A stretch of DNA of 64,000 bases. It comes from Marinomonas profundimaris. GTDB taxonomy: Bacteria; Pseudomonadota; Gammaproteobacteria; Pseudomonadales; Marinomonadaceae. Positions 26,787 through 37,012 of the stretch are shown piece after piece (position 1 is the stretch's first letter; every line of letters starts with the position of its first letter). A model generated the notes under the pieces. That model was not told the origin of the DNA. It worked only from the letters and a program-made list of their open reading frames with translations, and ran no database searches. The translations under genes and the position numbers were made by a program. The stretch covers positions 1 through 64,000 of the forward strand of contig NZ_AYOZ01000011.1 in NCBI RefSeq assembly GCF_000508165.1. Direction: 5' to 3'.

Positions 26787-27653
26787 TCAATCAAATTGAC
26801 CGTCGCCCATCGCAAGACGTATTTTTTTCATCGCATTTTTTTCAAGTTGTCGAATACGTTCTGCTGATACGCCGTATTCATCCGCCAACTCATGTAACGT
26901 CGATTTCGCATCAGACAACCAACGCTGAACAAGAATATTTCGGCTACGCTCATCAAGGTCAGACATCGCCACTTCAAGACGCTGGTTAGAATCTTCTTCC
27001 CAATCGCCATTCTCAAGCAAGGTCGCAGGGTCTGCGCGATGATCTTCTAAATACTGTGACGGCGCTTTAAATGCAGTTTCATCATCGTCATCTGCCGATG
27101 CATCGAATGCCATATCTGAAGAACTCAAACGCCCTTCCATTTGGCGAACCACTTCAGGCGTCACGCCTAAATCGCTAGCAACAGACTCGACTTCTGAATT
27201 ACTGAACCAAGACAGCGTCTTCTTCGCGCTGCGTAAGTTAAAAAACATCTTACGTTGCGCTTTCGTTGTCGCGACTTTCACGATACGCCAGTTTTTCAGA
27301 ATGAATTCATGAATCTCGGCTTTAATCCAATGCACGGCAAAAGACACAAGTCGAACGCCTACCTCAGGGTTAAAACGTTTCACGGCTTTCATCAAGCCAA
27401 CATTGCCTTCTTGAATCAAGTCACCTTGAGCCAAACCATAGCCTGAATAGCTTTTCGCAATGTGCACAACAAATCTTAAATGTGACATGACCAATGTGCG
27501 TGCGGCTTCAAGGTCTTCTTGATAATAAAGACGCTCAGCCAACGCTTTTTCTTCGTCAGCGGTTAAAATTGGAATACGACTAACGGCTTGAATATAGGAC
27601 TCTAGGTTCTGACCTGGAATCATCATATCTGTAGGCTGGAGAGTTTTACCCAT
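26787..27653 (-). CDS. rpoH: RNA polymerase sigma-32 factor
   Basis: Heat-shock sigma factor. I start at the ATG at 27653 (288 aa, E. coli 284) because AAGGTGG sits eight bases upstream. The ATG seven codons earlier has no ribosome site. Region 2 reads '[20 protein letters not shown]' and '[20 protein letters not shown]', the RpoH box is '[13 protein letters not shown]', and region 4 has '[20 protein letters not shown]'. It follows ftsX with a 130-base gap, which likely holds its own promoters, as in E. coli ftsYEX-rpoH. Confidence 0.96.
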   Translation of the reverse strand: MGKTLQPTDMMIPGQNLESYIQAVSRIPILTADEEKALAERLYYQEDLEAARTLVMSHLRFVVHIAKSYSGYGLAQGDLIQEGNVGLMKAVKRFNPEVGVRLVSFAVHWIKAEIHEFILKNWRIVKVATTKAQRKMFFNLRSAKKTLSWFSNSEVESVASDLGVTPEVVRQMEGRLSSSDMAFDASADDDDETAFKAPSQYLEDHRADPATLLENGDWEEDSNQRLEVAMSDLDERSRNILVQRWLSDAKSTLHELADEYGVSAERIRQLEKNAMKKIRLAMGDGQFD

Positions 27654-27783
27654 CTCTGTTACCACCTTTATCATTGTTCATACTGTGTATGACAAAATAC
27701 TACCAAGTAAAATCTGCGTGTGTGTGACATAAATGTGAATAAATCATGGCTATTATCTTAATACTGATATTCGCCCATTATGG

Positions 27784-28791
27784 TCACTGCAGTTCAATAT
27801 TTGCTATATGTCGATTAACCGCGATCCACGCGCCAACAACACCAACAAACGCACTAATAGTTAAACATAAAACAATCTCATCTGCATTAAAAGTCTGCAG
27901 CTGAAAACCACTTTGATACAAGTCAATCAATCGCTCTGCTGGTGCACTTACCCACCAGCTAAGCAAGAGAATACAAAGGCTAGCGAAAAATCCGCCGAGC
28001 ACGCCAAACCAAAAACCCATATACAAAAATGGTCGACGAATATAGGCGTCTGTTGCTCCAACTAATTTCATAACCAAGACTTCATTACGGCGACTTTCTA
28101 CCGCCATTCTGATGGTATTACCCACGATCAAAAACACGGCGACCACCAACAAAACAGACAAGGCATACACAAATCGTTGCCCAAAACTCAGTATATTCGC
28201 AAGACGCTGTAACCATTGTGCATCGAGTTCTGCATATTCCACTTCTTTTTGAGCATCCAGTTGGTCACGTAATGCTTGCAGACTAGACAAGGTTGTCACA
28301 TCAACGGTTTCTTTCGGAATAACGCGCAATACGATCGGCAATGGGTTTTCCGGTAACGAAGACATAATTTGCTCATAACCACTTGAACGCTCGAAATACC
28401 TCAAGCCTTCTTCCTTAGAAATATACTCTACCGACGCCACGTCCTCTTGAGCGGAAATACGATGCGACAACGCCAACGCTTGTGTGTCTTCCAAACCGGG
28501 GAAAAGGTAGAGTGTAATAACCGATTGCTGCTCCCATTGATCCGTAACGGATTGCACATTCTTCAATAAAACATACAAGCCACCGGGCAAAGACAACGCA
28601 ATGGCAATCACCATGACTGTCATCACACTCGCTAAAGGGTAGCCCAGCAAGCGCATAAAACTTTCGGTTAATGTGGCTTGATGCTGACGAAAGTATTTAG
28701 CCGGTTGAAAAACCGTCCGTGTCGGCCAATTATGCTTGGTGGCTTTTATGGATTCGCGTGTCGCGCCTCGTTGGTTCGGCTTCTGTGCCAT
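27784..28791 (-). CDS. ftsX: Cell-division ABC transporter permease FtsX
   Basis: Inner-membrane partner of FtsE that activates septal peptidoglycan hydrolases through its large periplasmic loop. 335 aa. TM1 is at about 52-74, then a periplasmic loop with 'GLEDTQALALSHRISAQEDV' and 'YISKEEGLRYFERSSG', then three further membrane segments toward the C-terminus. The start follows the ftsE stop with no gap, so translation is coupled. Confidence 0.95.
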   Translation of the reverse strand: MAQKPNQRGATRESIKATKHNWPTRTVFQPAKYFRQHQATLTESFMRLLGYPLASVMTVMVIAIALSLPGGLYVLLKNVQSVTDQWEQQSVITLYLFPGLEDTQALALSHRISAQEDVASVEYISKEEGLRYFERSSGYEQIMSSLPENPLPIVLRVIPKETVDVTTLSSLQALRDQLDAQKEVEYAELDAQWLQRLANILSFGQRFVYALSVLLVVAVFLIVGNTIRMAVESRRNEVLVMKLVGATDAYIRRPFLYMGFWFGVLGGFFASLCILLLSWWVSAPAERLIDLYQSGFQLQTFNADEIVLCLTISAFVGVVGAWIAVNRHIANIELQ

Positions 28792-29463
28792 TTAGCCAAA
28801 CCCTCCATCGTTCACCATTCGACCTTGATTCAAGGTCAACACGCGATGACGCATACGCGCCACCAACGCCAAATCATGGCTAGCGACCAATACCGTCACG
28901 CCAACGCGGTTAAATTCTTGAAAAAGGTTCATGATTTCAGCGGATAATTTAGGGTCCAAATTACCCGTTGGCTCATCAGCCAACAATAACTGTGGCTTAT
29001 TCACCACTGCGCGGGCAATACCGACGCGCTGCTGTTCGCCGCCAGACAAGGCCATTGGATTGTATTTCTCTTTGTCTAACAACCCCACTTTGTCCAACGC
29101 GGCACGAACACGTTTGGCAATTTGTTGAGGATCCGCGCCGCTTACTTGAAGCGGCAACGCCACGTTATGGAAAACACTTCGATCTAATAACAACTGATGA
29201 TTCTGGAAAACAACGCCAACTCGACGCCTGTGGTGCGGAATCGCTCGGCGGCTCAAGGTGCGTAAATCGACCCCATCCACCAAAATTTGCCCAGAAGTTT
29301 GACGCTCAATCATCATCATGAGTTTCATTAAGGTGCTTTTACCCGCACCAGAATGCCCAGTAAGAAACGCCATTTCACCCTGACGCAAATGAAAACTCAC
29401 TTGCGACAACGCTTCTTGTCCGCTCTCGTACTTTTTACCCACTCGTTGAAATTCGATTTCCAC
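28792..29463 (-). CDS. ftsE: Cell-division ATP-binding protein FtsE
   Basis: ABC ATPase of the FtsEX division complex. 223 aa, E. coli 222. Walker A 'GHSGAGKST', signature 'LSGGEQQRVGIARA', Walker B 'LLLADEPTGNLD' and the switch 'VLVASHDLALV' are present. It lies between ftsY and ftsX in the conserved order. Confidence 0.96.
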   Translation of the reverse strand: MEIEFQRVGKKYESGQEALSQVSFHLRQGEMAFLTGHSGAGKSTLMKLMMMIERQTSGQILVDGVDLRTLSRRAIPHHRRRVGVVFQNHQLLLDRSVFHNVALPLQVSGADPQQIAKRVRAALDKVGLLDKEKYNPMALSGGEQQRVGIARAVVNKPQLLLADEPTGNLDPKLSAEIMNLFQEFNRVGVTVLVASHDLALVARMRHRVLTLNQGRMVNDGGFG

Positions 29464-29519
29464 GCTAATTCAGCATCCTTAGATTAGAAAGAAACAGACC
29501 CTAACACGCCTTATTCTTG

Positions 29520-29564
29520 ATCAAACTATTCACTATCAAGCTATTCATTATCAAGCTATTCATT
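29520..29564. repeat. Three 15-bp tandem repeats across the ftsY stop codon
   Basis: Units ATCAAACTATTCACT (29520-29534), ATCAAGCTATTCATT (29535-29549) and ATCAAGCTATTCATT (29550-29564), then a partial fourth. Read on the minus strand, each 15-bp unit repeats the last codons and stop of ftsY (aspartate, asparagine/serine, glutamate, stop) in the same frame. It looks like a recent slippage duplication in the ftsY-ftsE gap. Confidence 0.85.
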
Positions 29565-30782
29565 ATCAAACAAAGCGTCTACAAACTCTTGGGCAACAAA
29601 AGGACGCAAATCGTCGGCCTGCTCGCCAACGCCAATGTAACGTATCGGCAAACCAAACTGCTTTGCAATCGCGAAAATGATACCGCCTTTTGCCGTTCCA
29701 TCCAATTTTGTCAACGTGATACCACTCACACCAACGGCCTCGGAAAACAGCTTAGCCTGACTGATGGCATTTTGACCAGTGCCTGCATCAAGAACGAGCA
29801 TGACTTCATGAGGTGCATGCACATCCAGCTTTTTCATCACGCGAACGACTTTTGATAACTCGTTCATCAAGTTGGCTTTGTTCTGCAAACGACCCGCGGT
29901 GTCTGCGATCACAACGTCGATGCCTTTGGCTTTAGCGGATTCTATCGCATCATAAATAACCGACGCAGAATCAGCACCCGTATGCTGAGCCACCACCGGA
30001 ACCTTGTTGCGCTCGCCCCATACTTCAAGCTGCTCAACCGCCGCCGCACGGAAAGTATCGCCTGCCGCCAACATAACGCTTTTGCCTTCGGCCTGATATT
30101 TCTTCGCCAGCTTGCCAATGGTTGTGGTCTTACCGACACCATTCACGCCCACCATCAAGATAACAAAAGGTCCGTCCTGACTCGTTGGATCAAGCTCTTT
30201 TTGAGACTGGTCCAGAATACCTTCCATATCGGCTTTCAAGTGCGTCAATAAAGTGTCTGAATCTTTCAATTCCTTGCGGTTCAATTTTTCTGTCAAACCG
30301 TCTATTAATGCCTGCGTTGCATCGATCCCAACGTCCGCCATCAACAACTGGGTTTCCAGTTCTTCTAACAAGTCATCGTCGACTTTTTTACTTACGCCAA
30401 TGACCGCCGCCAAACCATTGCCTAATCCACCGCGCGTTCGAGACAAACCAGACTTAATACGCTGCGCCCACGACAATGTCGGTTGTGGGTCAACGTCTGG
30501 TGTTTCTTCTACGGTTTGAGAAGACTCGCTTGTCGCTTGCGCTGTAGAATCCAGCTTATCATCAGAAGTTTCGGCCAACACAGACGATTCTGCTAACGTG
30601 TCCGATGCATCTCTACCCTTTTTCTTCGCGGCGGCGATATCTGCATTCAATTTATTCACAAAGCGACGACGAATAACAAACGCCACAATCGCTAACAAGG
30701 CACCAATGAGGATTGGTATATAACGAGCATATTCACCAAGATACGGTGTGAAAAAAGCAATGATCTGATTAACAACTTCCAT
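29556..30782 (-). CDS. ftsY: Signal recognition particle receptor FtsY
   Basis: GTPase that docks SRP-ribosome complexes at the inner membrane. 408 aa. A hydrophobic N-terminal segment (about residues 18-37) is followed by an acidic A domain of about 75 residues, and then the NG domain with 'GVNGVGKTTTIGKLAKKY' (P-loop), 'DTFRAAAVEQLEVW', 'IADTAGRLQNKANLM' and 'TKLDGTAKGG'. The visible N-terminal membrane anchor differs from E. coli FtsY and resembles Pseudomonas-type proteins. First gene of ftsY-ftsE-ftsX. Confidence 0.96.
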   Translation of the reverse strand: MEVVNQIIAFFTPYLGEYARYIPILIGALLAIVAFVIRRRFVNKLNADIAAAKKKGRDASDTLAESSVLAETSDDKLDSTAQATSESSQTVEETPDVDPQPTLSWAQRIKSGLSRTRGGLGNGLAAVIGVSKKVDDDLLEELETQLLMADVGIDATQALIDGLTEKLNRKELKDSDTLLTHLKADMEGILDQSQKELDPTSQDGPFVILMVGVNGVGKTTTIGKLAKKYQAEGKSVMLAAGDTFRAAAVEQLEVWGERNKVPVVAQHTGADSASVIYDAIESAKAKGIDVVIADTAGRLQNKANLMNELSKVVRVMKKLDVHAPHEVMLVLDAGTGQNAISQAKLFSEAVGVSGITLTKLDGTAKGGIIFAIAKQFGLPIRYIGVGEQADDLRPFVAQEFVDALFDNE

Positions 30783-30956
30783 TCAATCGGTCTCTTTATT
30801 TTGACTGATGCAGTAAGCACCAGTGAAATGCTATGATTAGACACTGCGCCACATACATGGACGCTTAAAAACGATTATTTTAACACCATTCTGGCTCGCA
30901 AGCAGGCTTAGTTTCACGCAAACATACGCTTAACAACCATCGCCTCAAGGTTCATT

Positions 30957-32264
30957 ATGTTCGACAGCGACAAACCTCTCTTTAGCCGACCAGTTTTATC
31001 GGCTGTAATGCTATTTTGCACACTTGCCATCTGGCTATTAACCCTAACCGCACCCAGCAGTAAACTGCCGATTCCCATACTAGAAACCTGGACAACCACG
31101 TCGGGGGTTCCTGTCATTTGGTTAAAACAAGAACAATGGAAAGACAGCACGAAACTCGAAATTCGTCTTTCATTCCGGTCCGGAACCCCCAACACAACAC
31201 TGGCGCAAACAACATTAGCCATGTTGATGAGTGATTCGCTGCCATTGAGCACCGCCTCGATTAACCAAAGGCTGACCCCGCTTGCTGCCAAAGCAAGCAG
31301 CTATTACGACCATGAAAACCAAACCATTGGCTTAACTCTCAGTAATGAGCCTCGCTACTTGGTTCCCACCCTGTCATTGGTGAATCATTGGCTCAACGCG
31401 CCCGATTTCAAGCGCCGAACCTTCGAGCAGTGGCAACGCCAACACAAAGCAACGCCACCACTGCAACACCAGCTCGAACAAGCATTATTTTCAAATCAGG
31501 ACGCATCGGTCGATCAAAGCGACAAACACAGCATCACTCTGGAACAAGTGTCCGCCTATTATCAAGGCTTAAAAAACACGGCGGTAAGTATTGCCATCAT
31601 TGGGGATATGTCGCCAGAAGCCAAACAAACAGTTCAACGCGCGATCAATTCAATCAGCCATGATTATAAATTATCGAGTGCATCCTTGAAGACCCACGGG
31701 TTCAACCCAAGCCATACCGGTTCTCAACATAAGACAGACGCACTGTGGCAAAGTGGCAGCGCGGTAGCACTCACACCGATGGTCACAGTCAAAGAATGGA
31801 TCAGCTTACAGCTGTGGGGAACAGATTTGGTCAGCACGCTAAATCAGCAGCCTGCCATCGATTTTGTTCAGCTCGCTCTCACTTTATCGGCGAATCAACC
31901 TTGGGCGCGATGGAACATTCAATATGCGGATGCCCTATCAATCACCAGCGCAGAAAAGCAACCTTCTAAAGTGGATGCCAAGCACTTCATTTATTCGGAA
32001 CAGATTCCGTCAGCGACCGATAAAAAAGCCTTTGATACCTTATTTGACACCTTCAAAGCTCAGCTGGAAAAGCAAGCGCTATCGCCCATTTGGTGGAGCC
32101 ACATCGCCACACAAGTCACTCATGAAGATGGCCAACTGACATTGACTCAGTTTGCCAGCGACTACAAAGACGCCATCGACAGTTACACCATAGAAGACTA
32201 CCAAGCGTCCCTCAAACAGTTATTAAAACCATCGTCCTACCAAGAGATTCAGGTTTACCAATGA
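30957..32264 (+). CDS. Peptidase M16-like protein lacking the zinc motif
   Basis: 435 aa with an N-terminal membrane segment (about residues 13-32), then an M16 (insulinase-like) fold: 'VPVIWLKQEQW', 'LEIRLSFRSGT' and a C-terminal half with 'DKKAFDTLFDTF'. The zinc motif HxxEH expected in 'AHFLEHM' is replaced by 'TLAQTTLAMLMSD', so the protein should not be a protease by itself. In Pseudomonas two such genes lie between ftsY and rsmD, one active and one inactive. Only the inactive-type gene is here. Its stop overlaps rsmD by 4 bases. Confidence 0.75.
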   Translation: MFDSDKPLFSRPVLSAVMLFCTLAIWLLTLTAPSSKLPIPILETWTTTSGVPVIWLKQEQWKDSTKLEIRLSFRSGTPNTTLAQTTLAMLMSDSLPLSTASINQRLTPLAAKASSYYDHENQTIGLTLSNEPRYLVPTLSLVNHWLNAPDFKRRTFEQWQRQHKATPPLQHQLEQALFSNQDASVDQSDKHSITLEQVSAYYQGLKNTAVSIAIIGDMSPEAKQTVQRAINSISHDYKLSSASLKTHGFNPSHTGSQHKTDALWQSGSAVALTPMVTVKEWISLQLWGTDLVSTLNQQPAIDFVQLALTLSANQPWARWNIQYADALSITSAEKQPSKVDAKHFIYSEQIPSATDKKAFDTLFDTFKAQLEKQALSPIWWSHIATQVTHEDGQLTLTQFASDYKDAIDSYTIEDYQASLKQLLKPSSYQEIQVYQ

Positions 32265-32857
32265 GAAAAAGCACTCCCAACACCACACACAAAAACAAAG
32301 CAAAGGCTTCCAAGCTGCGAATTATTTCAGGTGAATGGCGATCACGCCAATTGCCAATACCTGATATTGAAGGCTTGCGCCCCACACCAGACAGAGTACG
32401 CGAAACCTTATTTAACTGGATCAATCATCATGTTCCGGGCGCGGTGTGCGGCGATTTCTTTTGTGGCTCTGGCGCCTTGGGATTAGAGGCCTTGTCACGA
32501 GGCGCGAAACACCTCACTTTTGTCGACAACTCTCGTATTGTTTCGCAACAAATGACCACTAACTTGACTACGCTGGGCGCAACCAACGCCGATGTCATCG
32601 CGCAGAACGCCGCGGCATTTTTGGATTCGGCGACGCCACGCCCGATGGACATTATTTTTCTCGATCCTCCGTTTCGAAAGGGTTGGCTAGCGCAAATCAT
32701 TCCATTGCTGGAAAAGGGCTGGCTCGCGGATCGTGCGCTCGTTTACATAGAAATGGAAAAAGAAGCCTCACTTCCTGCGCTACCAATACACTGGTCTTTA
32801 AAGAAAGAAAAAAACGCCGGACAACTTGTCTATCGTCTATTTGAAATTGCCAAATAA
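32261..32857 (+). CDS. rsmD: 16S rRNA (guanine-966-N2)-methyltransferase
   Basis: SAM-dependent enzyme methylating G966 of 16S rRNA. 198 aa, identical length to E. coli RsmD. 'LRIISGEWRSRQLPIPD' and 'LRPTPDRVRETLFNWI' are the hallmark N-terminal motifs, with 'DFFCGSGALGLEALSRGAK' for SAM and the catalytic 'IIFLDPPF'. It overlaps the M16-like gene by 4 bases (ATGA). Confidence 0.95.
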   Translation: MRKSTPNTTHKNKAKASKLRIISGEWRSRQLPIPDIEGLRPTPDRVRETLFNWINHHVPGAVCGDFFCGSGALGLEALSRGAKHLTFVDNSRIVSQQMTTNLTTLGATNADVIAQNAAAFLDSATPRPMDIIFLDPPFRKGWLAQIIPLLEKGWLADRALVYIEMEKEASLPALPIHWSLKKEKNAGQLVYRLFEIAK

Positions 32858-32866
32858 CCCATTCCA

Positions 32867-32900
32867 AAGCCCTGACCAAAACAGGGCTTCTTTCTTTTTT
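32867..32900 (+). terminator. Terminator after rsmD
   Basis: AAGCCCTG / CAGGGCTT (32867-32874 with 32882-32889) with a 7-base loop and a following T-rich tract, 10 bases after the rsmD stop. Confidence 0.8.
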
Positions 32901-33075
32901 CAGCAAATCATCGCCCCAAAATAGCGCGGCGGACATCGCACCAATACCTATCCTTTCCGCCAAACTCCGCTATATTAAAAGATGTATTTTTAGCACGATG
33001 CTTGCATAGACCAATGTCTCTGCGTGCCATTTATGTGCACATCATTTAACCGCCCCAACGCACAGGAAGGTCATT

Positions 33076-34962
33076 ATGTTGGCAAACCTATCCTTTAAAG
33101 CAAAGCTCTTGATTCTGCTCATCACCGCAATTCTGGGATTCATCATTGTGACATTTGTGGCCATGGGAGGCCTTTCCTCTCAACAAAAAGCCAACAACGA
33201 ACTGTTAACCCTTTCGAAGATACAGGCATCAAACGACCTACTTCGTATTCATTTGCTGGAAATAGCCGATAGTATTCGATCCATCTCGGTGGAAAACTAC
33301 GACGAATACCTTGCAAGCGCCAACAAACAAATAGAAGAGAACGACGCCATCATCGGCGCCAACATTGAAAGAGCGCAAAATGAAGACCTTAAACAGGTAC
33401 TCGATGACAGCCTGGTTGAAATAAACCGCTATAGCCAAGCGCTGATTGCCTTGATCAAAGTTCGCTACATTATTGGCTTCGATTCGTCTTCAGGGTTACG
33501 TGGTGCCATAGACAAAATGGGCACAGAAATCAGTGAAGATATTAAAAAACTCAGCCTCTTAAAACGTGAATTCACCAACGTCCGCAAAGCGGAAGCCAGC
33601 TATCTATCCGATCCGACCGAAAGTGACTTAGACGCTTTTAACGACAGTTTTATGCGTTTTGACAACCGTATTGAGAACTTTGGTTTTCAAGAAACCCATG
33701 GTGTAAAAGCCAATGCGTATCGAGAGGCTTTACTTCAATATGGCAAAGAATTCCAAGTACTTGACCAAGCAGAAGCCACTTTTAGCGCCGAAAAAGATCA
33801 ATTCGATGCCGGTCAACTCAAGGCAAACCAGCTTATTAATACTCTGTTTTTACAAGCCGAAGCAGAATCAGAAACCAGCTCAGCTCAAGCCAATGCCATG
33901 CTGCTCGGCGTCAGTATTGCCGTCAGTATTGCTGCCGGGCTATTAATGATGGCCATTGGGCGCAGCGTCAACATCACCTTGCAGAACATCATTACCGATC
34001 TCAACAAAGTCAAACAAGGCGACATGTCTTCTAAAGCTTTGGTCAACAACAAGCGCAACGACGAATTCGACCAGTTGAGTCAATCCCTGAATGAAATGAC
34101 CCACGGTCTAGGAAATGTCCTAAAAGATGTGGTCTTCACCACAGGTCAAGTCAGCACCATGTCCACCGACTTAAACAACACCATTGGTAGCATCGCCAAC
34201 AGCAACCACTTGGTGAACCAACGCACGCATTCATTGGCCAGCGCAACGGACGACATCTCCAGTCGATTAAACGAATTGTCCAGTACCACCAGCGATTTGA
34301 AGTCGCAATCGAACGAAACCTATCAGTCTGCAAAATCGGGCGCAGACACGATCAAAATGGTACTCAGAAGCATCACGGACACCGTGAGTATCGTTAACCA
34401 AACCAGCCAGCAACTCGACGAGCTGGGCCGATTGTCAAAAAATATCGACAGCGTCATTGCGATGATCAACGACCTTGCGAGCCAAACCAACTTACTCGCC
34501 CTGAATGCGGCCATTGAAGCCGCGCGGGCAGGCGAAGCGGGACGAGGGTTTTCCGTGGTGGCCGATGAAGTGCGAGCATTAGCGGAAAAAACCGTCGACG
34601 CCACGTCGAAAATCACCGACATTGTCAGCACCATCCAACACTCAACGCAAACCGCCATCACCACCATGGAAAGCGGACAAGACAATCTAAAAATCATCAG
34701 TGAAAACGGCAACAAAGCACAAGACGCCATGCGAGACATAGAAAGCAATGCCATGACAGGATCGCAATCCACCGACGCCATGGCCAACGCCATTCAAGAT
34801 GTTGCCAGCACCGCCATTCAAATGAGCACGGAGATGGAACAAATCGCTCAACAACTTAACCAAGACACCAGCTCCATTGATATCTTGGCCGACAAAACCA
34901 AGCAGATTCAGCAGCTCTCAGAACAGCTGGCGGGTAAGACTCAAGTCTTTACGCTCGTGTAA
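33076..34962 (+). CDS. Methyl-accepting chemotaxis protein with HAMP domain
   Basis: 628-aa chemoreceptor. TM1 is at about 8-30, a helical periplasmic sensor covers about 31-270, TM2 about 275-297, HAMP about 298-350 ('[20 protein letters not shown]'), and the signalling hairpin has its tip '[20 protein letters not shown]' near residues 470-489. AGGAAGG precedes the ATG. It stands alone between rsmD and metX with its own terminator. Ligand unknown. Confidence 0.93.
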   Translation: MLANLSFKAKLLILLITAILGFIIVTFVAMGGLSSQQKANNELLTLSKIQASNDLLRIHLLEIADSIRSISVENYDEYLASANKQIEENDAIIGANIERAQNEDLKQVLDDSLVEINRYSQALIALIKVRYIIGFDSSSGLRGAIDKMGTEISEDIKKLSLLKREFTNVRKAEASYLSDPTESDLDAFNDSFMRFDNRIENFGFQETHGVKANAYREALLQYGKEFQVLDQAEATFSAEKDQFDAGQLKANQLINTLFLQAEAESETSSAQANAMLLGVSIAVSIAAGLLMMAIGRSVNITLQNIITDLNKVKQGDMSSKALVNNKRNDEFDQLSQSLNEMTHGLGNVLKDVVFTTGQVSTMSTDLNNTIGSIANSNHLVNQRTHSLASATDDISSRLNELSSTTSDLKSQSNETYQSAKSGADTIKMVLRSITDTVSIVNQTSQQLDELGRLSKNIDSVIAMINDLASQTNLLALNAAIEAARAGEAGRGFSVVADEVRALAEKTVDATSKITDIVSTIQHSTQTAITTMESGQDNLKIISENGNKAQDAMRDIESNAMTGSQSTDAMANAIQDVASTAIQMSTEMEQIAQQLNQDTSSIDILADKTKQIQQLSEQLAGKTQVFTLV

Positions 34963-34974
34963 GCCAAACCAAAC

Positions 34975-35016
34975 CGTGTCTAGATCGTTTTCGAAAACGA
35001 CCTAGACGCGTTTTTT
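34975..35016 (+). terminator. Terminator after the second chemoreceptor gene
   Basis: A long near-perfect hairpin, CGTGTCTAG plus TCGTTTT on the 5' arm and AAAACGA plus CTAGACGCG on the 3' arm, followed by six T, starting 12 bases after the stop. Confidence 0.88.
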
Positions 35017-35042
35017 CCCTCTTTTGTTTTCGCTTTCAATCC

Positions 35043-35092
35043 TTTGATGACACGATCCGCCCCTTGATGACACTAGGCGCAAACGCTAGACT
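35043..35092 (+). promoter_or_regulatory. Candidate metX promoter with a tandem repeat over the -35 box
   Basis: TTGATG (35064-35069), a 17-base spacer and TAGACT (35087-35092) make a plausible sigma-70 promoter. The block TTGATGACAC occurs at 35044-35053 and again at 35064-35073, 20 bases apart, so the second copy covers the -35 box. A regulator binding the pair could control methionine synthesis. Confidence 0.45.
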
Positions 35093-35185
35093 GTGTGGCA
35101 TCATTCATCGATAACCCTTCCCATGCGTCTTCACGGGAATTCGAGCACTTTCACTAGGGCTTTACTTTAGGATAAAAACAAACCT

Positions 35186-36343
35186 ATGCCGGACGTCATT
35201 CCAGCCGACTCTGTTGGTATTGTTACGCCACAGATTGCGCAATTCGAGACACCGTTGGCGCTGTCATGCGGACAAGTTCTGTCCTCGTACCAACTGACCT
35301 ACGAAACCTATGGCACGCTGAACGAACAGGCGTCCAATGCCATTCTGATTTGCCATGCGCTGAGCGGCGATCACCACGCCGCAGGTTACCACGCGATGTC
35401 GGACACAAAACCCGGTTGGTGGGATTCGGCCATCGGGCCAGGCAAAGCCATCGATACCAATCGTTTTTTTGTTATTTCACTGAACAACTTAGGCGGTTGC
35501 TGTGGTTCAACAGGGCCAACTAGCATCAACCCAGAAACAGGCCAGCGCTGGGAAGCCAACTTCCCAATTGTGACGGTAGAAGATTGGGTTGAAAGCCAAG
35601 CGCGCCTCGCTGATTTACTCGGCATTCAAACCTTTGCGGCAATTGTTGGTGGCAGCCTTGGCGGCATGCAAGCCTTGGAATGGAGCATTCGTTTTCCCGA
35701 TCGCTTAAAAAACGCGATCATTGTGGCGTCTGCGCCGAAGTTATCGACACAAAATATCGCGTTCAACGAAGTTGCGCGTCAGTCGATTCGCCGCGATCCT
35801 GACTTTTTTGACGGCAACTATTTGAACCATGATTCCGTGCCAACCAACGGCCTTGGCTTGGCTCGCATGTTGGGCCACATCACGTATTTATCGGACGATG
35901 CCATGGGCGCCAAATTTGGTCGTCAAATGCGCCATGACAGCTACCAATACAACTACGGCATTGAGTTCGAAGTCGAAAGCTATCTGCGGTATCAAGGCGA
36001 AGCTTTTACCAAACGTTTCGACGCCAATACTTATATGTTAATGACCAAAGCGCTCGACTACTTTGATCCTGCGGCGCAAGCAGACGGCGATTTAGCGGCG
36101 GTACTGAGCAAAGCAAAATGCGAGTTTTTATTGGTGTCTTTTACCACCGACTGGCGTTTTGCGCCGGAGCGCAGCGAAGAAATCGTCAACGCGCTCATTA
36201 AAGCAGGCAAGCCCGTTTCGTACGCGAAAATTGAAGCTGAAGAAGGTCATGATGCGTTTCTGTTCCCGATTCCGCGTTACATGACCTTATTACAAACCTT
36301 TTTAAACCGTGTTGCCAATCGCTTAACGACGGAGGCCAACTAA
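35186..36343 (+). CDS. metX: Homoserine O-acyltransferase (MetX)
   Basis: Alpha/beta-hydrolase-fold enzyme activating homoserine for methionine synthesis. 385 aa. '[19 protein letters not shown]' opens the domain, the nucleophile elbow is '[20 protein letters not shown]' with its Ser near residue 157, and the catalytic His lies in '[12 protein letters not shown]' near residue 357. The family includes acetyl- and succinyl-transferases, and members paired with metW in gammaproteobacteria are often succinyl-specific, so the acyl donor is left open. The stop overlaps metW by one base. Confidence 0.94.
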   Translation: MPDVIPADSVGIVTPQIAQFETPLALSCGQVLSSYQLTYETYGTLNEQASNAILICHALSGDHHAAGYHAMSDTKPGWWDSAIGPGKAIDTNRFFVISLNNLGGCCGSTGPTSINPETGQRWEANFPIVTVEDWVESQARLADLLGIQTFAAIVGGSLGGMQALEWSIRFPDRLKNAIIVASAPKLSTQNIAFNEVARQSIRRDPDFFDGNYLNHDSVPTNGLGLARMLGHITYLSDDAMGAKFGRQMRHDSYQYNYGIEFEVESYLRYQGEAFTKRFDANTYMLMTKALDYFDPAAQADGDLAAVLSKAKCEFLLVSFTTDWRFAPERSEEIVNALIKAGKPVSYAKIEAEEGHDAFLFPIPRYMTLLQTFLNRVANRLTTEAN

Positions 36344-36933
36344 TGCGTTCTGACTTAGAAATGATCGACGAATGGATTCAGCCTAACATTCGTGTACTCG
36401 ATTTGGCTTGTGGCCCAGGCGAGTTACTTCATCACCTTATTGAGAACAAAAAAGTCAGTGGTTACGGCCTTGAAATCGGCCCTGACGACTTGAATACCTG
36501 TATCGAAAAAGGCATTCCCGTTTTGGATCAAAACATCGACGAAGGTTTGCAAAACTTTGACGATCAGAGTTTTGATCTTGTGCTGATGACTCATGCACTG
36601 CAGCAATTTCGTCGTCCTGATTTGTTGATCGATGAAATGTTGCGCATTGGCAAAGAATGCATCATTACTTTTCCGAACTTTGGACACTGGCGCAGCCGAC
36701 TTCACCTTGCGCTAAAAGGCCGTATGCCAGTGTCAGATTTCTTGCCGTACAACTGGTATGACACGCCCAACATTCACTTTTTCACCTTTGAAGACTTTGA
36801 ACGCTTGTGCCGTGAGAAAGACATCAAAATTTTGCGTTGGGCCGCGGTTGATGGGCATTTGAAAGACCACTGGTGGATTCGCTCTATGCCAAACCTGTTC
36901 AGCGAAACGGCGATTTTCCACATCAGTCGCTAA
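36343..36933 (+). CDS. metW: Methionine biosynthesis protein MetW
   Basis: 196-aa class I SAM-methyltransferase-fold protein. 'RVLDLACGPGELLHHL' is the SAM motif, and 'FDLVLMTHALQQFRRPDLLI' and 'ITFPNFGHWRSRLHLALKGR' are MetW hallmarks. It is found with metX and needed for full MetX activity in several bacteria. Its own substrate is not settled. Translationally coupled to metX through TAATG. Confidence 0.93.
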   Translation: MRSDLEMIDEWIQPNIRVLDLACGPGELLHHLIENKKVSGYGLEIGPDDLNTCIEKGIPVLDQNIDEGLQNFDDQSFDLVLMTHALQQFRRPDLLIDEMLRIGKECIITFPNFGHWRSRLHLALKGRMPVSDFLPYNWYDTPNIHFFTFEDFERLCREKDIKILRWAAVDGHLKDHWWIRSMPNLFSETAIFHISR

Positions 36934-36960
36934 GCCAAACATCGCGTTACACATCACACA

Positions 36961-36986
36961 CAAAGGCGGCCAATAAGCCGCCTTTG
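36961..36986 (+). terminator. Hairpin between metW and rdgB
   Basis: CAAAGGCGGC / GCCGCCTTTG, a perfect 10-bp stem with a 6-base loop, but with only two T after it. It may be a weak terminator or an mRNA-stabilising hairpin. Confidence 0.6.
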
Positions 36987-37012
36987 TTACAGAATACTAA
37001 GAGGAAACTCCG

